Below are positions 1-9,551 of a DNA stretch of 64,000 nt, in pieces. Each line of letters starts with the position of its first letter. Positions within the stretch are counted from its first letter, which is position 1. Origin of the DNA: Impatiens glandulifera (taxonomy: Eukaryota; Streptophyta; Magnoliopsida; Ericales; Balsaminaceae); contig NC_061870.1 of NCBI RefSeq assembly GCF_907164915.1, forward strand, positions 24,279,348 through 24,343,347, given 5' to 3'. The notes beneath the pieces are model-generated. The model had not been told where the DNA came from. It saw nothing but the letters and a program-made list of their open reading frames with translations, and did not search any database. The position numbers were made by a program, and so were the translations under genes.

Positions 1-2080
1 TAAATCACAATGAATTTGATGTGAATTTAATTCGTAAAATCAACTAACTACAAAACCAAGTGGGTCATTACTAAATTAAAAACATTAAATTATAACAATT
101 AACAAATTCATTTTCATTTGGATTAATTTTCATTTGGATAAAATTTTACTTTAATTCATTTTCATTTGGATTAAATTGTAATAATTAACAAATTCATTTC
201 CATTTAAATTAAATTAAATTTCTCCTTAATCCATTTTCATTTGGATTAAATTTCACCTTAATTTATTTTCATTTGAATTAAATTGTAACAATTAACAAAT
301 TCATTTTCATTTGGATTAAAATTCACTTTAATTCACAATGAATTTAATCTGAATTTCATTTAGATAAATTTCATCTTATTTCATTTTCATTTGGATTAAC
401 TTTCACTTTTATTCACAATGAATTTGTTGCGAATTTCATTTGTAAAATTAACTAATTACATAACTAAGTGGGTCATTACTAAAATGAAAACATTAAATTA
501 TAACAATTAACTAATTAATTTTCATTTGGATTAAATTATAACCATTAATAAATTCATTTTCATTTGGATTAAATTTCACCTTAATTCATTTTCATTTGGA
601 TTAAATTATAACCATTAATAAATTCATTTTCATTTGGATTAAATTTCACATTAATTCATTTTTATTTGGATTAAATTGTAACAATTAACAAATTCATTTT
701 CATTTGAATTAAATTGTAAATAAAAAATTCATTTTCATTTGAATTAATTTCACTTTAATTTATAATTAATTTGATGTGAATTTCATTTGGATTAAATTTT
801 ACATTAATTCATTTTCATTTGAATTAAATGGTAACAATTAACAAATTCATTTTCATTTGGATTAAATTTTACCTTAATTCATTTTCATTTAGATTGAACT
901 CTAACAATTAACAAATTCATTTTCATTTGGATTAAATTTCACCTAAATTCATTTTCATTTGGATTAAATTGTAACATTTAATAAATTCATTTTTATTTGG
1001 CTTAAATGGTAACAATTAACAAATTCATTTTCATTTAGATTAAATTTCACTTTAATTTACAATAAATTTAATGTGAATTTAATTTGGATTAAATTTCACC
1101 TTAATTCATTTTCATTTGGATTAATGTTAATTGTAATAATTAACAAATTCATTTTCATTTGGATTAAATTTCACTTTAATTCACAATGAATTTGATGTGA
1201 ATTTCATTTGTAAAATCAACTAATTACACAACCAAGTGGGTCATTACTAAAATAAAAACATTAAATTGTATCGATTAACAAATTCATTTTTATTTCGATT
1301 AATTTAATTTGGATTAAATTTCACCTTAATTCATTTTCATTTAGATTTAACTATAACAATTAACAAATTCATTTTTATTTGGATTAAATTTCATCTTAAT
1401 TCATTTTTATTTGGATTAAATTGTAACCGCTGACAAATTCATTTTCATCTGTATTAAATTTCAATTTAATTCACAATGTATTTGATGTGAATTTAATTTG
1501 GATTAAATTTACCTTAATTCATTTTCATTTGGATTAAATTTCACTTTAATTCACAATGAGTTTGATGTGAATTTCATTTGTAAAATCAACTAATTATACA
1601 ACCAAGTGAGTCATTACTAAAATAAAAACATTAAATTGTAAAGATTAATAAATTAATTTTTATTTGGATTAATTTTCATTTGAATTAAATTTCACCTTAA
1701 TTCATTTTTATTTGGATTAAATTGTAACAATTAACAAATTTATTTTCATTTGGATTAAATTTCACCTAAATTCATTTTTATTTGGATTAAATTGTAAAAT
1801 GTAATAAATTCATTTTGATTTGGATTAAATTGTAACATTTAACAAATTTATTTTCATTTGGATTAAATTTCACTTTAATTCACGATAAATTTGATGTGAA
1901 TTTCATTTCGATTTCATTTCACTTAATTCAAATTAATATTAATTGTAATAATTAAGAAATTCATTTTTTTTTATTAAATTTTACTTTAGTTCACGATAAT
2001 GTAAATTTCATTTGTAAAATCAACTAATTAATTACACAAACAAGTGGGTCATTACTAAAATAAAAACTTTAACTAATGTT
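1..2080. repeat. AT-rich degenerate satellite array
   Basis: The whole stretch is built from variants of short words such as TTCATTTTCATTTGGATTAA, TTAATTCA and GTAACAATTAACAAATTCA in changing order. A longer marker phrase containing CAAGTGGGTCATTACTAAA recurs near 57, 465, 1231, 1601 (as CAAGTGAGTC) and 2040, so there is also an irregular higher-order organisation of roughly 370-770 bp. No coding region is visible. It runs off the left edge of the window, so its true length is unknown. It looks like a local minisatellite or satellite expansion rather than a dispersed transposon; that reading is inference. Confidence 0.85.
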
Positions 2081-2348
2081 CACAAAGCTTAGGTTATTGA
2101 CTAGAGGATATCCCCCAACAAGTATACTATGATAAATTTTCATCTAATCAAGTTTCATAAAATATTAATAGATTGTTTAAAGGTGCTTTTTTTAATGCAG
2201 AGATAATTTGATTGGATTTTATTCGTTGACTATATCTGACAAATATGTTTTGATAAAAAAAAACAGCAAAGCAGATTCTTTGAAAGTTTAAGATTTATAA
2301 ATTTTCCATTCTCATCCAACCTATCGATTTGAACATATCATTATATTA

Positions 2349-2833
2349 TGTTAGACTTTAAATTATGACCGAGTCTTTCAAGTTCTTTAATTCAAGAAAC
2401 GGGTTCTTGATGATCGGGGCCGATGGTGGAATTCAACACTCTAGCGCAGCGGACATAGAATTAGAGGAGAATTCGAGGTTAGGGAGAGAAGAGCCGAAGG
2501 GGAGGAGAGAAATACCACTAGATTACACCTAGCGGTCCAAGAAGGGGGAGGAGGGCCGAGAGATAACTTAAACACCAAGTTCCAAAATATTCAATTCATA
2601 GCCCCAAAAAGTGGGGTGGGCATCACCATTTAAAGAGGCTGGTTTACCCAAGAGTATTCGGTTACAACAAGCTTTCAAAATAACAGAATTCAGTTTAAGA
2701 GAAATAAGAGAGAAAGTAAACAAAATAGAATTATTCCTTAAAAAACATAAACTGGCCCATATGGACACTTGGGCCGAGAGACGGGTGCATAAAATATTTT
2801 AGGACCGAGGTTTTTGATGAGCAGACCGTAACA
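2349..2833 (-). repeat. 3' LTR of the gypsy-like element
   Basis: This is a direct repeat of 6268-6751 with few differences. On the minus strand it begins TGTTACGG and ends GTCTAACA, with the usual TG...CA ends. The polypurine tract lies immediately upstream on the minus strand (2834-2850), which identifies this copy as the 3' LTR. Confidence 0.9.
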
Positions 2834-2852
2834 TAATCTCCCCCTTCGAGGT
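2834..2852 (-). other. Polypurine tract of the gypsy-like element
   Basis: On the minus strand the bases next to the left LTR read GAAGGGGGAGATTA. A purine run at this place is the usual plus-strand primer site of LTR retrotransposons. Confidence 0.7.
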
Positions 2853-4493
2853 TCGTCGCCCTCGACGAAAAGAACGTGGACTGGTCAGCCTCTAATATGC
2901 ACCTTCAACTTCAAAACTATTGCTTCGGTCGGGCTTCGACACATTCAGCAAGGGTCGCAACATAAGACCGTATTTTCTCAAAAAACTTTCGGCAGAATCG
3001 CTTCAGTAGTGGAACTGGCCGGGTCCTTGCGGTCTTTTGCGCTGCCGGGTCGCTTGCCACTCCGCCCCTATCTGGAATTTCTGTGCACCCAAGGTCGAGT
3101 TTTTCAGTGTTTAGAGTTGGCCTTGGTTGCTGCAATTTCCCCAGCGCCTGATGCAAAAATAGTTTCTTCCAACTTCGATTAAACTCCATACTTGGCTCAA
3201 AAATCCAGGCTAAGTCTTTTTCCCGAACCAGCATAACAGCAGCATCGAAGGAGCCATGGTTTCTAATTAGATCGTTAGGAATATCTTCTAAGGTCATTGC
3301 CGCGAGTGAAACAGTTTGGCCTTCGGGCTTACTCTTTACTTGCATTTTGGCAGCAACAATATATTCATCTAAGGTCTTTTCCAGCTGGTTTCCATGCATC
3401 AAACTGGCATGCGACCGAGAAATCCCTTTTAGGACCGTGGTTCTGTCTTGCTTATCATAGGATAGGGTCATCTTTTCAAAGTCCCAAGAAGACGGGCCTA
3501 GAGTAATCAACCATTCAATTCCCAACACAATATCATAACCGTCCATGGAAATTACCTTCATTTCTGTTTGGTATTCATTGCCTTCCATCGACCACTTCAA
3601 GTCGTTGCAAACACTAGAACATAACACATTAGATCCATCAACCACTCTAACCGATTGCACCTGGGTTGCTATGCTTTTGTGGTCTATTTTCTCCAAAATC
3701 CTGCTATTGATAAAATTGTGGGTGCTGCCTGTATCGATCAAGATCACCACCGGAAGGTTCCCAACTTTGCCAAGAATCTGGAGCATTTGGAAGGCTTTAG
3801 ACCCGGTCAAGGCATGTAAGGATATGGCTGGTTCATCCCTTGAGCCGAGCAATGAAAGTAGATCATCCAAAACAGGTTCTTGGTCAGGTTCTTGATCTTC
3901 TTGATTGGCCGAGACCATGCATAACTTTGATTTACACCTATGGTTTGGTTGCCATTTTTCATTGCAAGAATAGCATAGGCCCTTCTTTCGCTTTTCATCC
4001 ATTGAGGCTGAGTCTAATTGCTTAACATGGCCCTGGTTTGCATTTGAAGAGGACCCATATGATGAATTCTTGAATTCAGTATTGGTGCTCGGCCCGACTG
4101 TGTTGATATTGGATGGCGTGGGCAGCAACGATGCTTCAGCGCTGTACAAGTTACCACTGCTCATTAAGGACCGATATGTTGTTTCTTGGACTTTAGCCAT
4201 GGCCATGGATTCATTTAAAGAATCTGGGAATCGCAGCCTGATGCAGTTTGCAATTTTCTCCCTTAGACCGGACAAATAACAATCTATGACGTACTCCCTT
4301 GGCATGCTGTAGAGTTTTTGAGAGATCGACATGTATCGCAGATTATATTCTTGAACCGACCCAACCTGTTTTATGTTCATCAGTTGTCTCATTGGTGTGT
4401 CATGTATAGAGGGTCCGAATTGAGTCATAAGGTCTTTTTTGAACACGTCCCAAAATAAGGCTTTCATATGATTTTGGTTTTGAAGATATGACC

Positions 4494-5808
4494 TGTTAGG
4501 ATCTAGATAGCCGCTGGAGGACCGGGGTTGGACCGATTAGCGGTTCTCACTCAAAGGGTGGTGGTTAATCCTGTTAGAGATTAACACCGGGGTTTCAATA
4601 CTACACAAACTGTCACAAACCCTTGAACTAGGTTCAAGCACGGAAGAGGTTTGTTTCAGGTTGAAGCAGCACACTAGTATGATAGGCAGAACCGGTTTCG
4701 GATGATGAAGATTTGAAAAATTGATGGGTCGGTTTTTGTAACCTGGCGGTCCGGTTTGAATAGAATTAGATAGGTTAGAGCGGTATCAATCGGTTAGAAA
4801 ATGGAGCCGGCGGAAAGTAAGTGACAAGACAGATTTTATGGATGTTCGGAGATAAAGCTCCTACGTCACCCCTTCCTCTCGAAACCGCGAGAAGGATATT
4901 CATTAAGGAATACAAGTACAATCCGATCAAGACTTATTTCCTGCTTGATAACACTCTTACAATTTACACCGAAATTGTAAAACACACACTTCAACTTTAG
5001 CACTTAGGCTTTCTCTAGAGATAGAACACACTGTTTTTCGCTTGTAAATTAAAATGCTCTTAGAATCTCTTGTTGTCCCACCTGTTCCCCATTTACTCTT
5101 CTTCAACTGCCCCTTTTATAGATGAAATATGACAACGGTCATATTTCACTTCCTTGAATCTGATTGGCTGAGCAGAGGTGCAGAGGTTCAGTGATTCAGT
5201 GATTCAGACCCTGCGGTCATCTTTTCAGACCTGACGGTCAACCTCAGACCTGGCGGTCAATCTCACAGACTTGGCAGTCTGTTCTTCCGGTGTGTAAGAC
5301 AAACCTGCTAGGTTTGTCTTTTACTCAATGTGGACATTGTCTGTTAGACAGTTGTCTGTACTTGGAAGATCTCCTTTCTGACTTATTCCGAAGTGGAAAG
5401 ATCCTGTAGGACTGTCTTCTACAGCCTGTAGACTTTTCTCAGACTTGTATAGATATGGAAGTGTTCAGTTTGTTCCTTTGTTATCATTCTCAACAGATAC
5501 CCGAATTGTCTTCTTGTACTGGTCGGTCATTTGACTTAACCGGATGGCTTATGGTGTGAGTGGTTTAACCGGACATCTTCCGGTTATTCCTCTGCCTTGT
5601 GGCTGATCGGCTGTCTGATGTTTCCGGTTTTAAGCTTTGGCCGATCCTTTCTTTGTGCGGTGATGTTCCAAGTGTTCCTGGTCGGTTTAGTGACTTGACC
5701 GGCTAGTCTTCTTAGCCGGTTCTTTTGTTTGACCGGTTCGGTTCCTTGTTTCTACATGAAGGGTTTATTTATGTTAAGTTCTGTGAACCGGTCTAATTTT
5801 ATCTAACA
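4494..5808 (-). mobile_element. Solo LTR, family A copy 1, inside the gypsy gag gene
   Basis: On the minus strand it begins TGTTAGATAAAATTAG and ends TAGATCCTAACA. It is flanked by a perfect 5-bp target duplication, TGACC (4489-4493 and 5809-5813). It matches 8202-14203 on the plus strand once the copia insert there is removed. No internal domain, primer-binding site or second LTR is present, so this is a solo LTR left by recombination. It has a TATA-like CTATAAAAGG (minus strand, about 5112-5121) and a short U3 tandem repeat at 5204-5285. Confidence 0.9.
5204..5285 (-). repeat. U3 tandem repeat of family A LTR, four units
   Basis: Four imperfect units of about 20 bp contain GACCGCCAGGTC or a close variant on the minus strand. 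The core is partly palindromic. The other LTR copy has three units at 8728-8786. They lie about 90-170 bp upstream of the LTR TATA box, where U3 enhancers are usually found; an enhancer role is inference. Confidence 0.75.
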
Positions 5809-6247
5809 TGACCCGTACCACATTCTTGCTTCTCCAGAAAAATGAATGGGGGCGATTTCTAATTTAGTTGCATCCTTAGTTTTGTCCACTCTGAAAAATT
5901 GCTCGGCAGAAATTAGCCAGCCCTCGACATCCGAACCATCAAACCGAGGAAAATCGACCTTGGTTAGCCGAGTAGGAGGAGCATAGTGTTGGTCGTGGTT
6001 CTGGCCAGGGTGCGGGGGCCTAAATGGTGATGGACCGTGGCAAGAATTATCATCATAGGGTCTGTGGCGGGGTTCTTGCACGTTTCCAGATGCCCCGCTC
6101 TCAAAGGCTGCCATTCTTTCTTCAGCCGCATCAAATCTTCGGTCTATGGCAGCTTGCATCGCGGCTGTTTGTTGGGACATGTTTTGAATAAGGGCCTTGA
6201 GCGCATCCATTTCTGATTGCTAGCGAGTTTCTACCATGTTGAGAATC

Positions 6248-6264
6248 GGCCAGCTCTGATACCA
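6248..6264 (-). other. Primer-binding site of the gypsy-like element
   Basis: On the minus strand TGGTATCAGAGCTGG lies three bases inside the right LTR. It is complementary to the 3' end of plant initiator methionine tRNA, the common primer of plant LTR retrotransposons. Confidence 0.85.
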
Positions 6265-6267
6265 AGA

Positions 6268-6751
6268 TGTTAGACTTTAAATTATGACCGAGCCTTTCAA
6301 GTTCTTTAATTCAAGAAACGGGTTCTTGATGATCGGGACCGATGGTGGAATTCAACACTCTAGCGCAGCAGACATAGAATTAGAGGAGAATTCGAGGTTA
6401 GGGAGAGAAGAGCCGAAGGGGAGGAGAGAAATACCACTAGATTACACCTAGCGGTCCAAGAAGGTGGAGGAGGGCCGAGAGATAACTTAAACACCAAGTT
6501 CCAAAATATTCAATTCATAGCCCCCAAAAGTGGGGTGGGCATCACCATTTTAAGATGCTGGTTTACCTAAGAGTATTCGGTTACAACAAACTTTCAAAAT
6601 AACAGAATTCAGTTTAAGAGAAATAAGAGAGAAAGTAAACAAAACAGAATTATTCCTTAAAAAACATAAACTGGCCATATAGACACTTGGGCCGAGAGAC
6701 GGGTGCATAAAATATTTTAGGACCAAGATTTTTGATGAGCAGACCGTAACA
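6268..6751 (-). repeat. 5' LTR of the gypsy-like element
   Basis: This is the direct-repeat partner of 2349-2833. It borders the primer-binding site, so it is the 5' LTR for minus-strand transcription. Small differences from the other LTR, such as one G fewer in the GGGG/CCCC runs and scattered substitutions, show that the insertion is not brand new. Confidence 0.9.
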
Positions 6752-7529
6752 CATTCATTAGAGAGAAAAATGGAAAAGGAAGAAGAGCATATTGATAGCT
6801 TAGTTTAAGACTACCAAGTGGAAGGATTAACAAAAATAAATGCATTCAATATACATTACTATAATCATATAAAAAAACTCATACAATGCCTTTTTTTTCT
6901 CACCTAATCCTCAACTATTCTTATAATTCAATATTATATAACTAACACAATTTTTAACATAAACAACAACTTATTGCATCATAAAATAATATTATATTTA
7001 CTTGTCAAGTTTATCGCATGAGTTAAATTTACTTCTGAAACAGAAATAACCATTAAGTAGGTTAATTTGTTTTTTCAATTCTATTTCTAGAGTTCTCTCA
7101 CTTTTGAAATCCTTGAATCAATCCAACTGCAATTTTATTTTTGAAATCAAATATTCATGTTCGAAAATTCGAACTCTAGTAGCTTGTTTGATTTTTGGTT
7201 ATTAGAATAAAACCAATTTTTTATGATATAATGTCACTTTAAACTCGATAATTGGGTTCGAGTATTTTAAATCAAGCATTAGGATCGAGAGTATTTATGA
7301 GGTTCGAGTATTTTAAATCGAGTGTCAGGATCGGGAAGCATTGAAGCCGCCTGTTTATAATTTGTTAATTCAGTGAAGTAATCAAAATATTATAAGAATT
7401 TATATACAATTATGATGTGTAAAATTTGAAACAAATAGATAAGAGGGTAACTCTGTTTCAAGTTGAATTGAATTGAATTGCAAAATATATAATCTTTAAT
7501 CGAATTCCAAATAGAAGATTTTTAATGGC
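6752..7529. other. AT-rich intergenic DNA
   Basis: No gene or recognised transposon is visible. A short duplication with the phrase GTTCGAGTATTTTAAATC occurs at about 7256 and 7301. Confidence 0.6.
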
Positions 7530-7900
7530 GGAGAAGAGAAGAGAAGAAAGGGCTCAGACACGCACAAATTGGTCGTCAAATATCAATCTTATTTATGATG
7601 ATCGATTCAAGATTGAAATCGGTATCGAGAAATATTTCTGTCTTCATCGCCCTTTATATTTTTATATCAATCAATCGCAGCAAACAAACAAATAAACAAA
7701 GCAATACAAAATTAACAATCCAACTAACTAAATCTTCAGTGGAAGATTGAGAGAGAGAGAGAGAGAACAAGATTTGGCGACTGTCGAGGGCATAAGAAGA
7801 GGATGGTATGAGTAACTAGGGTTAGATATAAACTTCGCGGGCTTCTTGATATTGGGCTGGATCTTATACTATATCATTTGTTATCATCAGCCCATTTCAT
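7530..7900 (-). promoter_or_regulatory. Orphan promoter and leader-like segment
   Basis: On the minus strand the order resembles a plant housekeeping promoter: TGGGCT at about 7894-7889, an inverted AGCCCA at about 7857, a telo-box-like TAACCCTAG at 7825-7816, then a (CT)n-rich leader at about 7770-7740 and a run of moderately GC-rich sequence to 7530. Site II (TGGGCT) and telo-box pairs are known from genes for translation and growth. No convincing ORF follows: the first ATG on that strand gives only about 23 codons. It may be the stranded 5' end of a gene whose body is lost, or a leader captured by a transposon. Confidence 0.35.
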
Positions 7901-8201
7901 ATGTAAGTACATATAAAAAATTGTGGTAACAAAATTATTATTATGTTTATCATTAAATAAAAGATTTTTTGATGAGTGATTTTTATTGGGTGTTTTGGAA
8001 GAAAAATTGATTTTTAAGTTTTAATAAAAAGTAAGATCATATATATTTAATAATAATATGATAATAATGGGATTGAGATAATTTAGATTTTTTTTTTTTT
8101 TAATTTGGAGTTTTCAGAGTTAAAGTTATATAAAATTATGTTTTGTCTTTAGAATTTTAAACAACATTAACTTATTATTTATGTGACATTTATAAATAAA
8201 T
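7901..8201. other. AT-rich intergenic DNA
   Basis: Only A/T-rich sequence with short homopolymer runs is seen up to the TAAAT target site of the next solo LTR. Confidence 0.6.
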
Positions 8202-8727
8202 TGTTAGATAAAATTAGACCGGTTCACAGAACTTAACATAAATAAACCTTCCATGTAGGAACAAGGAACCAGACCGGTCAAACAAATGAACCGGCTAAGA
8301 AGAATAGCCAGTCAAGCTACTAAACCAACCAGGAACATTTGGAACATCACCGCACAAAGAAAGGATCGGCCAAAGCTTTAAACCGGAAACACCAGACAGC
8401 CGATCAGCCACAAGGAAAAGGAATAACCGGAAGATGTCCGGTTAAACCACTCACACCGGAAGCCATCCGGTTAAGTCGAATGACCAACCAGTACAAGAAG
8501 ACAATTCGGGTATCTGTTGAAGATGATACCAAAGGAACAGACTGAACACTTCCATATCCATACAAGTCTGAGGAAAGTCTGCAGGCTGCAGAAAACAGTC
8601 CTACAAGATCTTTCCACTTTCAGGATAAATCAGAGGCAATCTTCCAAGTACAGACAACTGTCTAACCAACAGTTACCACATTGAGTAAAAGACAAACCTA
8701 GCAGGTTTGTCTTACACACCGGAAGAA

Positions 8728-8790
8728 CAGACCGCCAGGTCTGAACAATTGACCGCCAGGTCTGAAAAGATGACCGCAGGGTCTGAATCA
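8728..8790 (+). repeat. U3 tandem repeat of family A LTR, three units
   Basis: Three units carry GACCGCCAGGTCTGAA or close variants, against four in the copy at 5204-5285. The number of units differs between the two LTRs, as is common for U3 enhancer repeats. Confidence 0.75.
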
Positions 8791-8850
8791 CTGAACCTCT
8801 GCTCAGCCAATCAGATTCAAGAAAGTGAAATATGACTGTTGGCATATTTC

Positions 8851-8863
8851 ACCTATAAAAGGA
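8851..8863 (+). promoter_or_regulatory. Core promoter of family A LTR
   Basis: CCTATAAAAGGAG is a strong TATA box and is kept in both LTR copies. Transcription would start about 30 bp downstream, at the expected U3/R border. Confidence 0.65.
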
Positions 8864-9196
8864 GCAGTTGAAGAAGAGTAAATGTGGGATAACAAGAGAT
8901 TCTAAGAGGGACACACAGCGAGACACAAACAATACAGCGAGCATTTAATTTACAAGTGAAAACAGTGTGTTCTATCTCTAGAGAAAGCCTAAGTGCTAAA
9001 GTTGAAGTGTGTATTTTACAATTTCGGTGTAAATTATAAGAGTGTTATCGAGCAGGAAATAAGTCTCGATCGGATTGTACTTGTATTCCTTAGTGAATAT
9101 TCTTTTCGCGGTTTCGAGAGGAAGGGGTGACGTATGAGTTTCATCTCCGAACATCCATAAAATCTGTCTTGTTACTTACTTTCTACCGGTTCCATT

Positions 9197-9511
9197 TGTT
9201 GAGTTATGGAGCCTACACTTATAATAAACTCTACATTATTGATTAGAGTTTATTGGGTTTATCTTTTTTGGTTTTGGGCTTGGGCTTGACCAAAGTTATT
9301 TAGGTTTATTACTTGAATGTTTACCCTATAAATATATAATGTTTACTCTGTATTCCTTCTTCTTCTTCATAGTAAATCTGGTGATGGCTGAAGTGGATGT
9401 AGCTCAATTTGAGTGAACCACTATAAATCTGTGTGTTCTTGTGTTCTTCTTTCTTGTGTTTTTACAGATTGTTTTCAAGCTGGTAGGATTTGGGAGATAC
9501 AAATCTTAACA
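9197..9511 (+). repeat. 5' LTR of copia copy 1
   Basis: It matches 13526-13893 but lacks about 53 bp after CCCTATAAATAT, which removes the start of the probable R region. The element could not start normal transcription from this LTR as it is now. Confidence 0.9.
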
Positions 9512-9513
9512 AC

Positions 9514-9531
9514 TGGTATCAGAGCAGTTGG
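9514..9531 (+). other. Primer-binding site of copia copy 1
   Basis: TGGTATCAGAGCAGTTGG lies two bases after the 5' LTR and matches the plant initiator methionine tRNA end. Confidence 0.9.
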
Positions 9532-9551
9532 TCTAGATCTGAGCATTGGAA

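Larger units (their letters stand above)
2917..6210 (-). pseudogene. Gag-aspartic protease ORF split by a solo LTR
   Basis: The first part (6210-5809, 134 codons) starts with a coiled-coil-like Gag segment and contains the PRFDGSDVEGW type motif of Ty3/gypsy Gag. It stops where the solo LTR inserted. The second part resumes at 4488 and ends at 2917. Allowing for one copy of the TGACC target duplication, the reading frame is continuous, so the original protein had about 657 residues. In the second part a CCHC zinc knuckle (CYSCNEKWQPNHRC) lies near 3975-3934 and the protease active site DTGSTHNF near 3735. The roughly 100 residues after the protease domain match nothing I recognise and contain no reverse transcriptase motifs. 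The insertion makes it non-functional as it stands, although neither part carries an internal stop. Confidence 0.85.
2349..6751 (-). mobile_element. Non-autonomous Ty3/gypsy-like LTR retrotransposon (gag-protease only)
   Basis: Two LTRs of about 485 bp bound the element (2349-2833 and 6268-6751); both read TGTTACGG...GTCTAACA on the minus strand. A primer-binding site matching initiator tRNA-Met (TGGTATCAGAGC) lies just inside the right LTR and a purine-rich tract (GAAGGGGGAGA) just inside the left LTR, so transcription runs leftward. The interior encodes Gag and aspartic protease only. Reverse transcriptase, RNase H and integrase are absent, so the element would have depended on a relative. 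A solo LTR of another family (4494-5808) sits inside gag. Flanks are TATTA on the left and CATTC on the right, so no clean target duplication remains. Without the insert the interior is only about 2.1 kb. Confidence 0.88.

Noticed and set aside
6752..6760. Target-site duplication for the gypsy element
   Set aside because: TATTA on the left and CATTC on the right agree in only three of five bases, so it is not claimed.
7529..7700. 57-codon ORF beginning MAEKRREERAQ on the plus strand
   Set aside because: It is antisense to a CT-rich leader-like segment and has no domain; the purine-rich start is explained by that leader.
8339..8545. 68-codon ORF inside the solo LTR
   Set aside because: The sister LTR does not keep an equivalent frame, and it lies in the U3 region.
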